Positions 13,298 through 26,410 are shown, counted from the first letter of the stretch. The stretch is DNA of 64,000 nucleotides from Sisyra terminalis (GCA_958496175.1 OY292275.1:39075701-39139700); one strand, 5' to 3'. The notes: generated from the sequence alone by a model not told the origin. Numbers and translations are program-made.

Positions 13298-13440
13298 GTA
13301 GTAGGAAGTCTAAAAATTCACAAGATAGGTCACATTCTAAGAAGAAATCAACTCGCATCGAATGTTACAGAAAGAAAACCGGAAGCATCTAAGAAAAAAG
13401 GAAGCGTTGAAATATCCTTCTGAACGGAGGAATAATATCC
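13298..13440 (+). pseudogene. LINE ORF2 C-terminal fragment
   Basis: The plus frame from 13298 reads GSLKIHKIGHILRRNQ and then TERKPEASKKKGS. This matches the region downstream of the reverse transcriptase in many arthropod endonuclease/RT elements, where a rLrwiGHv.Rr block is followed by a basic GKp.G.rkrGRP block. The frame stops soon after (about 13424), and the usual tryptophan after the basic block is absent. It is a short, dead fragment with no recognisable RT core upstream. Confidence 0.5.
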
Positions 13441-13573
13441 CGAAATAAGTAGATTCAAGAAGAAACAATATAACAACGTATAAAATTAAGCTTCTTTTTT
13501 TTTTGACTGAAATTTAATAGTCTTACTGTTTCACTTACAAACTCTTTCCAGGATTTTCATTCTAATACATTCC

Positions 13574-13668
13574 AATCAATCCATCCAAAGTAACAACCAT
13601 ATAGGTAACATTGAAATTTGACGAAGTTCGATGTCATCTGAATAGTCGTTTTTTAGGATGGATTGATT
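13574..13668. repeat. 13-bp perfect inverted repeat
   Basis: AATCAATCCATCC (13574-13586) is exactly complementary to GGATGGATTGATT (13656-13668), with about 70 bp between. Similarity barely extends inward, so this could be a tiny foldback element or chance. Confidence 0.4.
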
Positions 13669-14215
13669 ATCATGGGATGATTTTGTAAATCAAACAATAA
13701 GACTGTTAAAACTCTGCAATGCTGAATTATTTTTTTCTGGACTTAACAACAGAAATTAATTAATAATTTCAGTATTATTTTCTTATCTACATAGAAACTT
13801 TATTACTATAAAATTATAGTTAAAGTTTTAATCATTCAAAGTAAGTACTTAAAGTATATATTTAGAAGATAATTTCCTTAGTTTGGAAAATGGATTCTAG
13901 CTCAAAACCCTTATTTACCCTTGTTCTGAATATTATTATTTATTTGTTATTTTAAGTTTTAAATAAATTAGAGTGATATGTAAATTAATGCTTTTTGATA
14001 AGAAAGATACTTAAATATTGTTAATCGCTCTTATGAAAGTGATAACCATGAATAAATCAAAGATTCGATCAACAAGCACTTAATGGTTTCAAAATTGATC
14101 AGAGCAATAAAAAAGTTCAAAATACATTTGTAGTTTGAAATCAATAATTAGTCAAAAAGTGTGATCTAATTGATGTTAGGTTAATTTGCATTTTATTACA
14201 ATTTCGTATGTTTAC

Positions 14216-14406
14216 CTCGCGGATTAACATAAACCCAATTTGGTATTGGACTTTTCAGATCAAGTAACAGAAAACCCGAACACAATCTCGCACAATATAG
14301 AGATCGACTTGTGTGTGTATAGTTTATATATAAATATATCTTACGAATAGGTAATACTTTGATAGTATTCACAGCATAAGGCGGCAAAACCGGATCGCGT
14401 TCGACA
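14216..14406 (-). CDS. candidate internal exon, product unknown
   Basis: The minus strand has a good acceptor (TAGTTTCTTCAG before 14406) and a donor GAG/GTAAAC after 14216. Between them 191 nt stay open in one frame, giving VERDPVLPPYAVNTIK near the start and SPIPNWVYVNPR at the end. The frame is also open upstream to about 14470 through CpG-rich sequence. G+C at the upstream end is clearly above background. I do not recognise a family. What I see is an open frame bounded by plausible splice signals. That it is an exon is inference, and a GC-rich mobile-element remnant is the main alternative. Confidence 0.28.
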
Positions 14407-14469
14407 CTGAAGAAACTACGCGGTCGGTGTGAAAAACGCGGCCTCCGTCTTAATCCATTATAAATATAA

Positions 14470-15100
14470 TATCAATGTGAAATCCTCTCATTTTTTGCCA
14501 ATTTAGATATCTCTTTCTTGCTAAATGTATTCAATTTTTTTCGAAAAAAAGAGTGATAAATACAAGATTCACCATTTACTTAACAACATGCTTTCATGAT
14601 TTACTAACTTAAATATAATTTAGTAATGAGTTACACTGTCCATTATTTAGTTACTTCAAAATAAATCTCCATATTACCCAAACTTTTAAGTATTGGAAAA
14701 TTTCCATTACGTAAAACATATTCATACGTGAATAATCTTTAATATTAATTAAATTTTACCAAGTCATGACATTATTTACTAATACTTTATCTGAAAACAG
14801 GGCTTTCCAAAATATTTGGCAGGTTGATTTTATTAACTAATAGTAACATTAGTATCATAGAATATAATAATAGTAATAGTATCAAAAATGGAGTTTGTTC
14901 TTGTTAGTAGGTATAATATAATGAAGAATAAAAAAAATATTTATCTTTTTGTAAAAAATTTTTAGGAATATAGTAATGGATCACATTGATTATTTAAAAT
15001 AAAAAATTGTATTGAATACAAAGCTTCACATTTGGTCGGTAAGAATGAAGCTTTTCTATTTTCGTTTAAAAATTCAAAAATTAGTATCTACGGTAGGTAG
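14470..15100. other. AT-rich non-coding stretch
   Basis: Nothing recognisable. Confidence 0.45.
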
Positions 15101-15223
15101 TAATGTGTAGTAATGTGCATGGTAGCCATTAGCGTTTCAAAAGGTGAAACAGAGACGGGACGATACAAGTGCTATGGAAGTCTCTTTCTACAAACATAAT
15201 GAACAAATGGTTGCCTAGCCATC

Positions 15224-15244
15224 GTGGGTCAGTATCTGACCCAC
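15224..15244. repeat. perfect 9-bp hairpin
   Basis: GTGGGTCAG-TAT-CTGACCCAC forms a perfect hairpin in a locally GC-richer segment (15110-15290). The setting may be a transposon end or a fragment of one. A frame just downstream (FKFAITDLRPNFEKYQYQ, ending at a GTAAGT near 15303) is open but only 57 nt long. Confidence 0.5.
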
Positions 15245-15789
15245 AGATTTTAAGTTCGCCATCACTGATTTACGGCCTAATTTTGAGAAGTATCAATACC
15301 AAGTAAGTACATATATACATATAAGAATATGTAAGAGTGCAACGGCCATGTAATTAAGGAAGAAGGAACATATTCTTCATTATAACAATCATTAATATGC
15401 ACTACATGACACTCATGGCAAAACTGAATATTAAAAAATCATGAAAGTAATCCCTTTATTTTGTGCTCTCGATCTAGCTTTGTTGTAGTTTTGTTACAGT
15501 TACCTTATCATTTAATCGATGAATATATGTTTTTTACTAGATGTTTTAAACTTTAATGAATCATATAAAACCATTTTTAACAAATCACGCTTAAGAACCA
15601 ATTGGGTTTTTATCATTTTTATCAAAACTAGAAGACTGGATCAGTTCAAGTGAATAAATTCAATAAAAAACTGACTTAATAATAATCGAAATAATGATGG
15701 GCAAATGTAGGTATATATATCGACAAAGAACAAAGAATGTAAACCAATGCGTGTGCGTGAAAACTTAATAATATATTAATCATTATCGT

Positions 15790-15880
15790 AAATTTGAACT
15801 AACTGATTGTTATCGTTTGTTTCAACTGTCATTTCGATATTTTTCATTTGTCTTTATTCATAGCTGTGAATATTTCACGG
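15790..15880. repeat. dispersed repeat family B, copy 1
   Basis: This block shares the 20-mer GTTTCAACTGTCATTTCGAT (15819-15838) and GCTGTGAATATTTC (15863-15876) with the block at 27.64-27.75 kb, in the same order and orientation. The spacer lengths differ (24 versus 48 bp). An AAATTTGAACTA segment upstream is also shared. Element type unknown. Confidence 0.6.
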
Positions 15881-18800
15881 TTAACGACTAGTGCACTAGA
15901 GTACAAATATCATTCCAATTATCATCGAAAGAATTTTAACTTTATTAGAATTTGAAGACAATTTTTGGAATATAATTTCAAAACTCAGCATTGGTCATTC
16001 ATAAAATGCAAACAACTTTAAAACGCTATGAAACTTTAAAATAACAGCTTAAAACAATTTAAAAAATAGTGAATAAATGATAAATAATGTAAGAATAAAA
16101 TACTTTATGGCGAAAAAATTAAACGAACTATTTTTCAAGCAAAACATTTATTAAATCTTAGCCTTTCTGATGACCTCGAAATAATTCGCAAAACGTTTTT
16201 CTAATTGTAAATTAAGAATTAGATATTTGGTCTGCAAAGCATTGACTGATCAATAAAATTGTTAATCTATGCAATCTATGCATTTGTATATATTTAAACG
16301 GTTAAAGTATTTAGTTTACTTCAAAATGTAATTCTATTAAATTATGTAGCCCAATTAAATGTAAAATCTAATAATAAATTATGATAAATAATATGGAGAT
16401 TTAACATTATAAAGTTAGAATTTTAATTCACAACAAAATTATGAAATGATTACAGTTTTAAATGTTCATGTTTTTACAAATTGAATTTAGATAATATATT
16501 CGCATCTGCAAAAAAAAAACATATTAAAAATTATAATTGGATCAAAATTCTTAATGTGCTCCATAATTTGCCCGAAACGTAAAGCAATAAATTACAATGA
16601 AGGTGTAACTAATTAAATTTTCTTACACTTTCTGAGAAATGCATGAGTAAAAAGAAGAGCATCTCAAACAAACGACTACACGGAAAAAATTGAGTTTCTC
16701 TTCCATTGATCATTACTAAATGAGATTTAATTTCACTATTATTTACACTGAAGCTGAAAAAAATTTATACAAAAATTCCAAACAATTTATTAACAGAAGA
16801 ACCTCAAAAAATCAACCGGAAATTACATCTCACCACAGATATAAAATCAACATGAAAATGGAGAGAAAAATGTGTTCGAAATTCGCAAAGTCCTAAAAAA
16901 ATCAAATTCTTCAAATAGTTTCACTTTAATTGATTGATTTTATGAATAGTTTTAGGTAATCGAAATTATAATTTATAAGTTTAAAATACTTTTTTTTTCA
17001 ATATCAATGACTTGATAATTTTATAATCTGTTAATTAATTTATCACCTCAGACGAATTTGTGTTTTATGAAAATAATTACTATGAACAAATTATGTAACA
17101 AGCTGTAATCTATTTATATGTTTTGTATTATTATGATTACAGTTATTTGCTTTTCGTGATTACGATAGATACACTTACGGTTGCTGTTGTATACAAATCT
17201 TAAGATGATAAAATTATCATTTTATCTTTCAATATAGAAGTAAAATAATAAGATATACTTCTATCCTAAGATATTTTTCAAGAAAAAAATACAACTTTTT
17301 TTAATTAAACCATGCCTACAGCAAGCATATGAAATAATAAGATTCATTAGTAAAATGACACCATTGTTAATTGATTCATTGAATGATTAGTAAATGAAAA
17401 CAAATAACGATGACATAAGTAAAAATAAATTTTTCAAATGATATCAACTTTAAAATGAATTAAAATACAAAGGGAAAACCCAATGAAGGAACTAAAAACA
17501 AGATATATCTAAGGATTCACAAAAATTCGTTGTACAGTCTTATAACAATGCAAATCACCAGTACGATAAACGAGCAATTAATAATAGCAATTTCTTAGAA
17601 AGAGTTGTAAGCTAATCGATGAAAAACGAGGTATATTTAACAACGGATTCAGACTTTTTAGGAAATAGATTTTTTTTCTACTTAACATATTTATCTATCA
17701 TGTTTAATGGTAAAGTTATCTTATAAGTATTAATTGAAATTCAAATTATTAAAAAGATACCTATACATTTTTCATTTGACGAGGTTGTGGAAGAATTTTC
17801 AAAGATCAAAGAAAAATTAGAATTCTTATCAAACTATTTATATTATAGGGGAAAAAATATTTTTAAAAATAAACGAGTTTTAAGATTTCCCCATATTTTT
17901 TTTTCATTTGAAAATCCATTTTGTATCCTTATTGTTATCTAATTAGCATGGTTTGCCCGTCACTGATGGTGTTATTGCTTTAGTTTTATAAAAGCAAGTA
18001 TACTTAAGCATCCTGAATAAAAAATATAACAATTTTAAATCCAAAATTTAATTCCATCAGGGGTTTATTTGAAAAATAAGTTACGAATATTCCAAGCGAT
18101 ATATCTGTCAAAACTTAGGAGTAACTTATTGTTACATACCAGCAGCTACCCGTGAAATATTCATAGCTAACTCTGATCCAACTGAAAAAAATTGACAGTT
18201 AAAACAAATAACAACAGTCAGTTAGTTCAAAACTGAGACAATGATAATTTTAATATTCATCTGGGGCTCATTACACGAGAACGCAAAACTGAGATCCCCA
18301 AACACTTGAATATGATATCAACTGATGAAAATACTAAAGTTAAAAATCTTAAGAGGGTTCTTCCATGTAAGGGGTTATTTTTAAGCATATTTTCGGATTT
18401 TTTCTTAAAGACTAATGAAAAAGATACAACTTTGAATTTTTTATTGTTTGTTTACATTTATTTTAAACGTAGTTGCATAAATTTTTCTGGCACTCATAGA
18501 GTTATGGTGCTCCAAAATCACCCGTCTTAAAAAATGGACGCTCACTTCCTTCATGATTTCGGCTAGTTGGTATATGTGAAAAAATGTGAATAAAAAAAAT
18601 TGGTGTTTTAATCTGTAAACTTAAAAGCATAGAACAAACAAGAATCAATTGAAAATATGAAAAATGGATTTTTGGTAGACTACTGGTAGAAAAAGTTGCA
18701 AAAAATATAGAAATATTCAGATTTTTTTATGATTTTAGTTCATTACATGCATTTTCATTGACTGAATCAATCTTCTAAAGGGGAAATCGATTAAACTGTT

Positions 18801-21800
18801 CTCGAGATATAATGAAGGCAAGTTTGAAAAACAGTTTTGAGTAAAACTCCTTTAAAGTTTCAAGTACGAGTAAAATTATAACGACTTTTATTGTATATCT
18901 ATATTTCTCTAATCTTTGTAACGATAGAATCCTTATAACGACTTCGAATTTGAAAAAATAATTTTACCACCTTATTTTAGACATATTAAGGAAGTAATTT
19001 ACACAAACAAAATTAAGCCAATCACACGAGAGAACCTCCTTAAATCTATCCAACATTATGTGGTACATATCTAAAGTTTCAATACAAATGAAGAGTGTTA
19101 ATAAATAAAAGAGAGTTGTTCGGAAACCAAATATTTATAATGTCTAATTTCTTATTCAAACGTAATCAGAGTATTGGCAACATGTCTTCACATAAATTGA
19201 TTAAATCATTTTTAATTATACAGAGATAAGAAAAATATCAATTATTTAATTTGAAAAAAGCTTTTTCAGCGGAAGCATTGTAATTATTTATTTTATAATC
19301 TTTTACCAGATAATTGAAGAGAATTATGTTTGCAAATAACTAGGCGTTTTAATAATGCATTTTCACGTCATAAATAATAAATTCTATTCCCTGTATTGTT
19401 TCGTTTTTCTTACAAGAACAGTACATTTAAGCACTTCATCAAAACAGTTCGTACTTTTCTTATTTATAGTTCGTACTTTTTTTATTTTGTTTCATGAGGC
19501 AATTGTTAATAGACTTTTGCAAAGGTGAATACAAGATATAAAGAAAACGTTACCCCCTTATTATCATAATACATTGTAACATAATAATAATAAATGATAT
19601 ATATAAATAAATGAATTATCATACAAACAAGTAAGAAATAATCAGACACTAAGTAGATGAATGTTTGTATGAAATGAAGGCGTAGGTTCTAAACCACATG
19701 ACAATACGATAGATGTAAGAGATGATATTGCTAGAATGATGATGAATATAGACCATGCGTCAATACGTAATTAAAGTATATGATTGCACGATATTGAGAG
19801 CCCGAGGCTGCCGGTCCTGTATTATGTAGATTGACTGGAAGCTGTCGTAGACTAAAGACCTTCACTTTTAAACCAACCGACAAAATCAAAATATTTAAGT
19901 CTAATAATCTTAATATCTCTAGCTGAGAGCAAAATATCGAAGCACAATATACGGTTTTTATTAAAAGAAAAACTTAAAAAAGGAAAGGAAATTTATTTGA
20001 GAAAATACAACTGGAATACATTCTTCAAGATAAAACAATTTTTCATTCAAGTCATTTACGACTTTTTCATTTCCGTTAGTTTGGAATACCAATGTTTACT
20101 ATATTGCATATATACTTTTGTTTATTTTCAACTGATGAATGAAATTTTTAGTTTGTAACAACTGAACATGAGATAATTTTCAATAGAAGCATTCATCATT
20201 AACATTCTGAATCGCTGATTTCATAAACACATGAAACATTCCTTCCTGTTTAAATAACGCAACTTATTTTTTCTTTCGTTCGTAAACACTACGCGAATTT
20301 ATCGAAGTCAAACCATAAAAACGAAAAAAAACGAGGAATGTTTTATTAAATGAAAAAACGTAAAATGTTTTATTCAAATGAAAAATTTGTAAACACTAGA
20401 AACCTAAGCACTCCAAAAGGCGTAAAAGCGTGACGAAAAAATCTAACAATAAATACGACAAACGAGTTGACATAGGAACTATTTACTTTGTCATACACTC
20501 AACATTAATATTCCATGCGACTGGCATTTGTACGATCTGTTGCGCTCATTTTCCTTCCAACATTTCTATTATCGCAAAATTTGCTCGATGGAAAAAAAGC
20601 ATCTTAAGTCTAAGAATAGGAAATTCCGCAAAGATGCAAGTCATTAATATTTCATATTGCTTTCAGTCGGTATTGACATGGTGAACTGGAATATTAAGTC
20701 ATACGAGCAAAAAAAAAATTAAGGAAAACTGAACTGTGACTTGAATACAACTTGGCACGCCTCAGTCTTTAAAGACATTTGAAGAAAAAAAATCAGAAGG
20801 TGTGTCGTATAATTAAAGAAACGCAGTTATACGGCCATAACTACATGCTTACTGAAAATTAATTTAATTAACATTGCAATCTGCAATGCTCACTTTCTAC
20901 GCTATAAATATGTCAAAAATTTCCAAAAATAAATGCCACATTTTAATAAAATTATTAATCAGACCTCAAATGCACTGATAGTATACCGTTTAAATATTAT
21001 TTTTGAAAGTAACCAGTAAACTATATCATAATTCGAACCCATACTGTTGTTTTTGTAGCGAGGAAATTGTGATTTCACAATACGCTAGCCTAAAATTAGC
21101 AAGTTTTGCAACTTGAAGCAGTTAAAGCTCACGCTCTATCTAGAGGTAGACATAAAGGTTTCGCCTCAGTCTCATATTAATCTCGTCTTAAATTCAAGGT
21201 TTTAAGACTCTTTGGATCAAATCAAGACAATACAATTTAAACTTGAATCAAGTTCCGCTACGGAACTACAAGTTGTCGATGTGAATGTAAACTGCATTTT
21301 TATCAAATAAGATTTTTTTCACTGGCTTTCAGCACTGGTTTTACTATGTATTATATATATAATAATCTTCTTTACATAATTAAATTTACAAAAGAAAACT
21401 AGATTAACTCATCACATAGCAGTTACAGAGCGATTCAATACTACCTGATGATTACTGAGGCAATTTGCTTGGCAATCAAAATACGTATCTGGGTAATCGG
21501 TCAGAAATACATTTGGTTGAGCTCTTGTTCAACTTTATGATTATAGTTTACTTTTATAAGTTATATTACATAAATTAAACCACAAAATATTTTATATATT
21601 GTGTAAACATTAAATGTTTAACTTTATCAAAACAAATTAAAGTCGAAATATAATAGTACCAAATTTGCATCGTTTTCATGCAATCATAACATTTCATCGA
21701 TATAGTAAGTAAAAGCTTTTAAAGTTTATTAGATCAAAAGTTTTTGTTTATATCATATGGAACTTCATTTGCAAATTTAATTTGGGATTTATTTACTTAT

Positions 21801-22151
21801 GAAATAATGTACAATTTTCATGAATTATTTCTTACATTTTATTATACAATTGCTATTAAGAAAAAATCCAGTTTAACAAACCACAAGGAAACACCAAATG
21901 TTAAATTAACATTTATAAACATTTGATCTTAATAATATACCCACAATTGTTTTATTTTTGTAATTAGATAATTATTAATAATTAATAACAAATGAATGAA
22001 TTTTTAATTAAGTGGGCAATAATAAAGTAGTTATCTTAAATTATAGCATTTTACTGAAACGATTTATAACTATTACTTGCTATAAGGTTAAATCAGGAAA
22101 TTATAACACAAAAATTTTGAACATCTATACCTACTTAATGTAAGATGAACT
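15881..22151. other. long AT-rich stretch without supported genes
   Basis: No coding region, RNA gene or named repeat is supported over about 6 kb. Frames at 18306-18530, 20430-20684 and 21744-21926 encode 60-84 residues without recognisable motifs. A perfect 7-bp-stem hairpin AGTTCCG-CTA-CGGAACT lies at 21251-21267. The segment 19790-19870 is GC-richer (GAGAGCCCGAGGCTGCCGG) but unidentified. Confidence 0.4.
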
Positions 22152-22805
22152 CAGAGCTGCCAAAAATACTTTAGGAAAGTATCTAGAGATACTAGATAAG
22201 TTATTTTCTTGAAAAGTATCTGAAGTTGCTTTTTGGGTCTAGTTATTTTTAAGAAAGTAATATAAATACTTAGCTTAGGTTACTTTGTATACTATCTATG
22301 TGTCGCAAGGTATAAAGTAAAATTATTGTAATCAAATAATTTATTTCTTATCCTTTTCAATTTAGGAAAAAGGAAAGTATGTATGTTTAAATCCATGTAA
22401 ACACAACGTACATAGAAAATACGATAGAAGATTAACATAAGAGGTACGATATTTGAATTTAGGAACTAAACAAAATGAAACTCAACATGAGGGAGAAAAT
22501 ATACAAATAATTTGAATAAAAACAGTAAAAAATAAAACAGAAAAAAAAATCACAACGCAATCATTATTTTGTACAACCATGTGCTCAGGAATCCCATTTC
22601 ATTATTTAAGTTATTCTAAATTACCTACTTTTTGTCACCTTAGATAATTTTTGGTACCAAATATACTTTTTTAAGTTATAAGACATAGTTCTTTTTAAAA
22701 GATATCTAAACTACTAGTTACTTTTTGCCAAAAATTAATGGAACTAAGATACAGTAACTTAGATACTTTATAGTAATTAAGATACTTTTTTTTCTAACAG
22801 CTCTA
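22152..22805. mobile_element. hAT-like inverted-repeat element, copy 1
   Basis: The ends are CAGAGCTG (22152-22159) and CAGCTCTA (22798-22805), an inverted pair typical of hAT termini. The flanks GATGAACT (22144-22151) and GTTGAACA (22806-22813) match at 6 of 8 bases, consistent with a decayed 8-bp target duplication. Subterminal repeats of the type GATACAGTAACTTAGATACTTTA occupy both ends. The interior is non-coding. It shares GGAACTAAGATACAGTAACTTAG and TTTGTATACTAT.TATGT stretches with the element at 49.85 kb. Confidence 0.75.
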
Positions 22806-24390
22806 GTTGAACATAGCAAATTTTATGGAAATTTTCGGATCTTCTATTAATAAGCTTTCAATTATTGCGTTTCGATAAGATTGAATCTCAAACTTTTCAA
22901 TTATCTTGAAAATATAGGTACTGGACAAAAAAAATGTAACATCAATATTCAGCTACTTATTCTTTTACAAACTTTATACCTAAGATATAATCGCAGTAAT
23001 GTCTAACTTCTTTTACTTGAAAAGTTTTGAAATGCAAAGTCAATATCGAATTTCTTGAAAATATCTTTCTAGCAGAAAAAATCATGGTGCAATGGTACAT
23101 ATAGTACTCTCAATCCTCATTAGATAAAAATCCATCTTTATATAAAGAAAAATTATCACGACAATTTCAACGAGTCGGCAAAGTAGGTATACCTACTCGA
23201 TTTTCAAATTCAATGACTTGAAAAAAATTTGAATTCTATCCTTTCCATTTCTAAATTGTTATTAACTATTGAATTGAAAATAATTTTAGCAAAAATACGA
23301 AAATTTTGCATGTTGTATGATACATGCGTTTGCCATAATAAAAGTTGATAGTCGCATTATCGTTAAAAATATTAATATCAATAAATTAATACGTTTCTTT
23401 GAATATACAAATCGTACAAATCATTTTCTCCGATAATTGACCTCCAATACTTTTTAAAAACCAATCACATTTTAAGACCATCTTTGTACAATACAAAACG
23501 CCCTATATGTGGTTAACTTGTAGGGTTGCACAACACGTTTATTGTTAACTTTTATAAAATAAATTTACATTTTTCCTTAATTTTCCGCTTCACAATATAT
23601 TTCTCTAAACCAATTCAACAAATCACTTCATGGTATCGTATCTACCTAATGATTAGTTTTTATTAATCGCAAATGGTTAATTATAAGAAAAAATTTTATT
23701 GAGTTTTTTCCAAGAAAGCACCTAGTGTAATAGGAAATACAAATGTTCAAATAATTTAAAATTTGTATTTGTTTTTTCAGGATTTTGGACTTTTGAATCC
23801 TTATGTTGAAACTTTGAACTGATAATGAAACAATTAAAAAAAAAAAAACTAACATTTCTTTTCAGACATAGATGATTAATTTTTTTAAAATTATTTTATT
23901 AAAAATCGTCAAAAAAAAGCGCACACAACATATCGCATGAAAAAAAAATATTGATATAAAAAAGCATACGTTAATATAAAAATACACTGTTATTTATACA
24001 AAAACACAACGGTGCTTTGAAAATGTGAAAGAAAATCGAAAATCATTTACTTTGTCAATTTAGAAATTAATTTATTTAAAATTTATCTATAGTTTAGCTT
24101 TTTAATAAATCTTAGCATCAACTTCTAAATATGTATTGGAATATTTTCCTTTTTAGAATAAAGCATCTCTTTTCTATAAATTTTCTTTATTAAAACTAGG
24201 AATATTGATAGATTCATCATATAGTTAGAATTGAATTTTCCAATAAAAATAAATAACTCTTACAAATTTTTCCACTAATTATCAGTCTCACATGTAGCAA
24301 ATATTTTACTTGCTAATTTAAACGCTACGTTACATAAAAAAAAAACACTCTAAGTAGCAATTTTAAGATTTTTACCAATTATCTCATACA
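22806..24390. other. AT-rich non-coding stretch
   Basis: Nothing recognisable. The 69-codon frame at 23646-23855 (minus) is low-complexity. Confidence 0.45.
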
Positions 24391-24391
24391 G

Positions 24392-24591
24392 TGACTCCAC
24401 GTTATATACAACCAGAAGTTTTTGATTCCGTATCTGATTTCGTGAATTATTTTAAAACTATTTATTACGACAGTATACCCAAAGTTAACAATACTAGTAA
24501 AACTTTTGTTTTCTGGCGGCCACATTCACTAAGCATGAAGAATTCATCTCACTTTGTGAGCCAATTCCCTGGGACCCGAAATAGAAAATAG
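24392..24591 (+). CDS. candidate exon or LINE fragment, product uncertain
   Basis: A strong acceptor (TTTTTACCAATTATCTCATACAG) ends at 24391, and the frame then stays open for 65 codons to a TAG at 24589-24591. The peptide includes YIQPEVFDSVSDFVNYFK, TSKTFVFWRPHSLS and FPGTRNRK. Composition is more balanced than surrounding frames. An internal donor TTT/GTGAGC at 24556 would end an exon after codon 54. Against a host exon, FVNYFKTIYYDS resembles the aN.Fa.yF.svy segment found between endonuclease and RT in jockey and CR1 LINEs. I cannot choose between the two. Confidence 0.33.
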
Positions 24592-25671
24592 ATAAGAGTA
24601 AAAATGTTAATAGGGAGTAAAACATCTCAATATGATACTGTATCATCTTAATTTTAAATAACACATATTATTATACTTGTAATGTTCTAGACAATCCAAT
24701 TTCGTTTTGTCTCGGCTTTAAAGAGAACAATTCAAATAGCGCATCAGTACTGTAGACATCCACACGTGAATACCAATTAGAATATCAATACCAGACGTAA
24801 TTTCACACTCGATTATGTCCAGTCCATAAGCAAATTTTCAACTCATACAACTCATAATAATTAGTTAAGAATATTTAGAAAATTACGCAATCACATTAAA
24901 ATTTAATTCATGAATTGAGTAGATAATATTTCCTGTTCAGCAGCAATTGCATAGATCGATATTTTTTCAAGATTTATTATCAATCAATTAAACCTATGAT
25001 TTATTTATTTTCAAAACGATAAGATGCGTAAGTAACAACACGTTTAATTCAGTCGGTTATTTCTTAAACAGATAAAAACAAACCTAAGTGTAATATTATA
25101 TATAGGAAATGGAATCAATCGACTAACTGATAATTAAGTTTGCTTAAATTAAAAATAAATAACACCTAAACCAAGTAAAACATTGAGTTATTGGACAAGA
25201 TTAAAATTTACTAATGTGATAATTTATAACTAATAATAAAAATTAATTGATAAAACATTTTAATAATGAAATATGTTTTTAAAAAAAAAAGTTGAAAAGA
25301 CGCGACAAGGACGAATAAAATCATTTTAGTACGAAGCAATTTTTTGCAATTTTTATGATTAAATTGTACTATGATTTATAAAAAGCAAAAAAAAAGCAAT
25401 TTTTTTATTGATAAAAAATTATAATGAAACTGCTTTGAGAACAAGGAAGTGTTATCATTGGTGGAAAAAGAAGGCGTGATGGTTTCCATTTAGCAGTTTT
25501 TATGTAATTTTTTAACTGGGTTATTTACTTGAACAAAAAAAAAACGACGAAGTTAAATGGCAAAGTAATAATTAATGGTCTAACTTGATTATTATAAACG
25601 TATTAATTCTCAGGTGAAACACGTAAGATGTTTGCTTGAAACTAATTCCAGTTTTGGAGAGCTTTGCTTAC

Positions 25672-25844
25672 CTTCGTGTTTATGGTTCCGCCGCACACCG
25701 TATTCACCATCGTTTAACAAGGGAAAATGTCTTCGATTTCCCATTCCAGCAAAAGCTGCATTTGCCATTAGTACGGCAAACGCAACACTCAACATTAGTA
25801 CTATAAAGTATTGAGACATCGTTAATAAATGACAGAATCTTGAC
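25672..25844 (-). CDS. candidate signal-peptide exon of a secreted peptide gene
   Basis: On the minus strand an ATG at 25817-25819 opens MSQYFIVLMLSVAFAVLM, followed by ANAAFA, a textbook signal peptide with a likely cleavage near residue 24. The predicted mature part begins GMGNRRHFPLLNDGEYGVRR and continues NHKHE, with dibasic RR sites at residues 29-30 and 43-44 such as prohormone convertases use. A strong donor (ACACGAAG/GTAAGC) ends the exon at 25672 in phase 1. A plausible acceptor (CGTTTGGGCAG) precedes it at 25845. Coding length here is 49 codons plus one base. In-frame read-through past the donor gives no recognisable sequence. This fits a small secreted protein or neuropeptide-type precursor whose remaining exons lie downstream on the minus strand. 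I do not recognise the family and could not identify the next exon. Confidence 0.5.
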
Positions 25845-26278
25845 CTGCCCAAACGATTGAAATTGTATTTAACAGCTTTATTTTCCAAAAAGTACAAATT
25901 ACAGTTTTATTTAAATAATTTACAAAAACACAATACACAGTTTTTCAACCACTAAATAAATTATTTGGATTCATTTTGAGTTCTCATTGTTACAACAACC
26001 AAAATACACTTTGAAATTTAACGCATAATTCACTCAATTTTTCTTTTCGTGCTTAACAAAACTTGGAAAGAGTATTTGGGAAAAACGATAAGTATTCGCT
26101 GGATAGCATTCAATGTTTAAAGGAATAACGCGTTTTGATGGAAAATGCTAGAGAATATGATGGTATATGTCATATTATAGACCGGGTGTCCATGTGATTT
26201 TCTATTTCGAGATTGAACAACAATAGAATTTTGAAAAGTTGCGATTGTGAGCGCATGAAAACACCGACTGATATCACC

Positions 26279-26410
26279 TAACGTGTTTCTTGACGAGAAC
26301 AACTTGCACTACACACTTGGAGCCACCTCCACCGCGATGTTGGGGACACTTCATCTCTCCGCATCAAAAACTTCAAAACATTAATCGTCTCTTAACGTTA
26401 TTTATACTAT
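26279..26410 (-). promoter_or_regulatory. candidate TATA promoter and 5' leader for the secreted-peptide gene
   Basis: On the minus strand TATAAATA (26399-26406) lies about 30 bp upstream of a GC-richer segment (26370-26290) that could be a non-coding leader. A possible donor TAG/GTGATA falls at 26278/26277. It sits about 430 bp upstream of the signal-peptide exon and in the same orientation. The TATA box and composition are seen directly. Transcription start and splicing are inferred. Confidence 0.3.
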
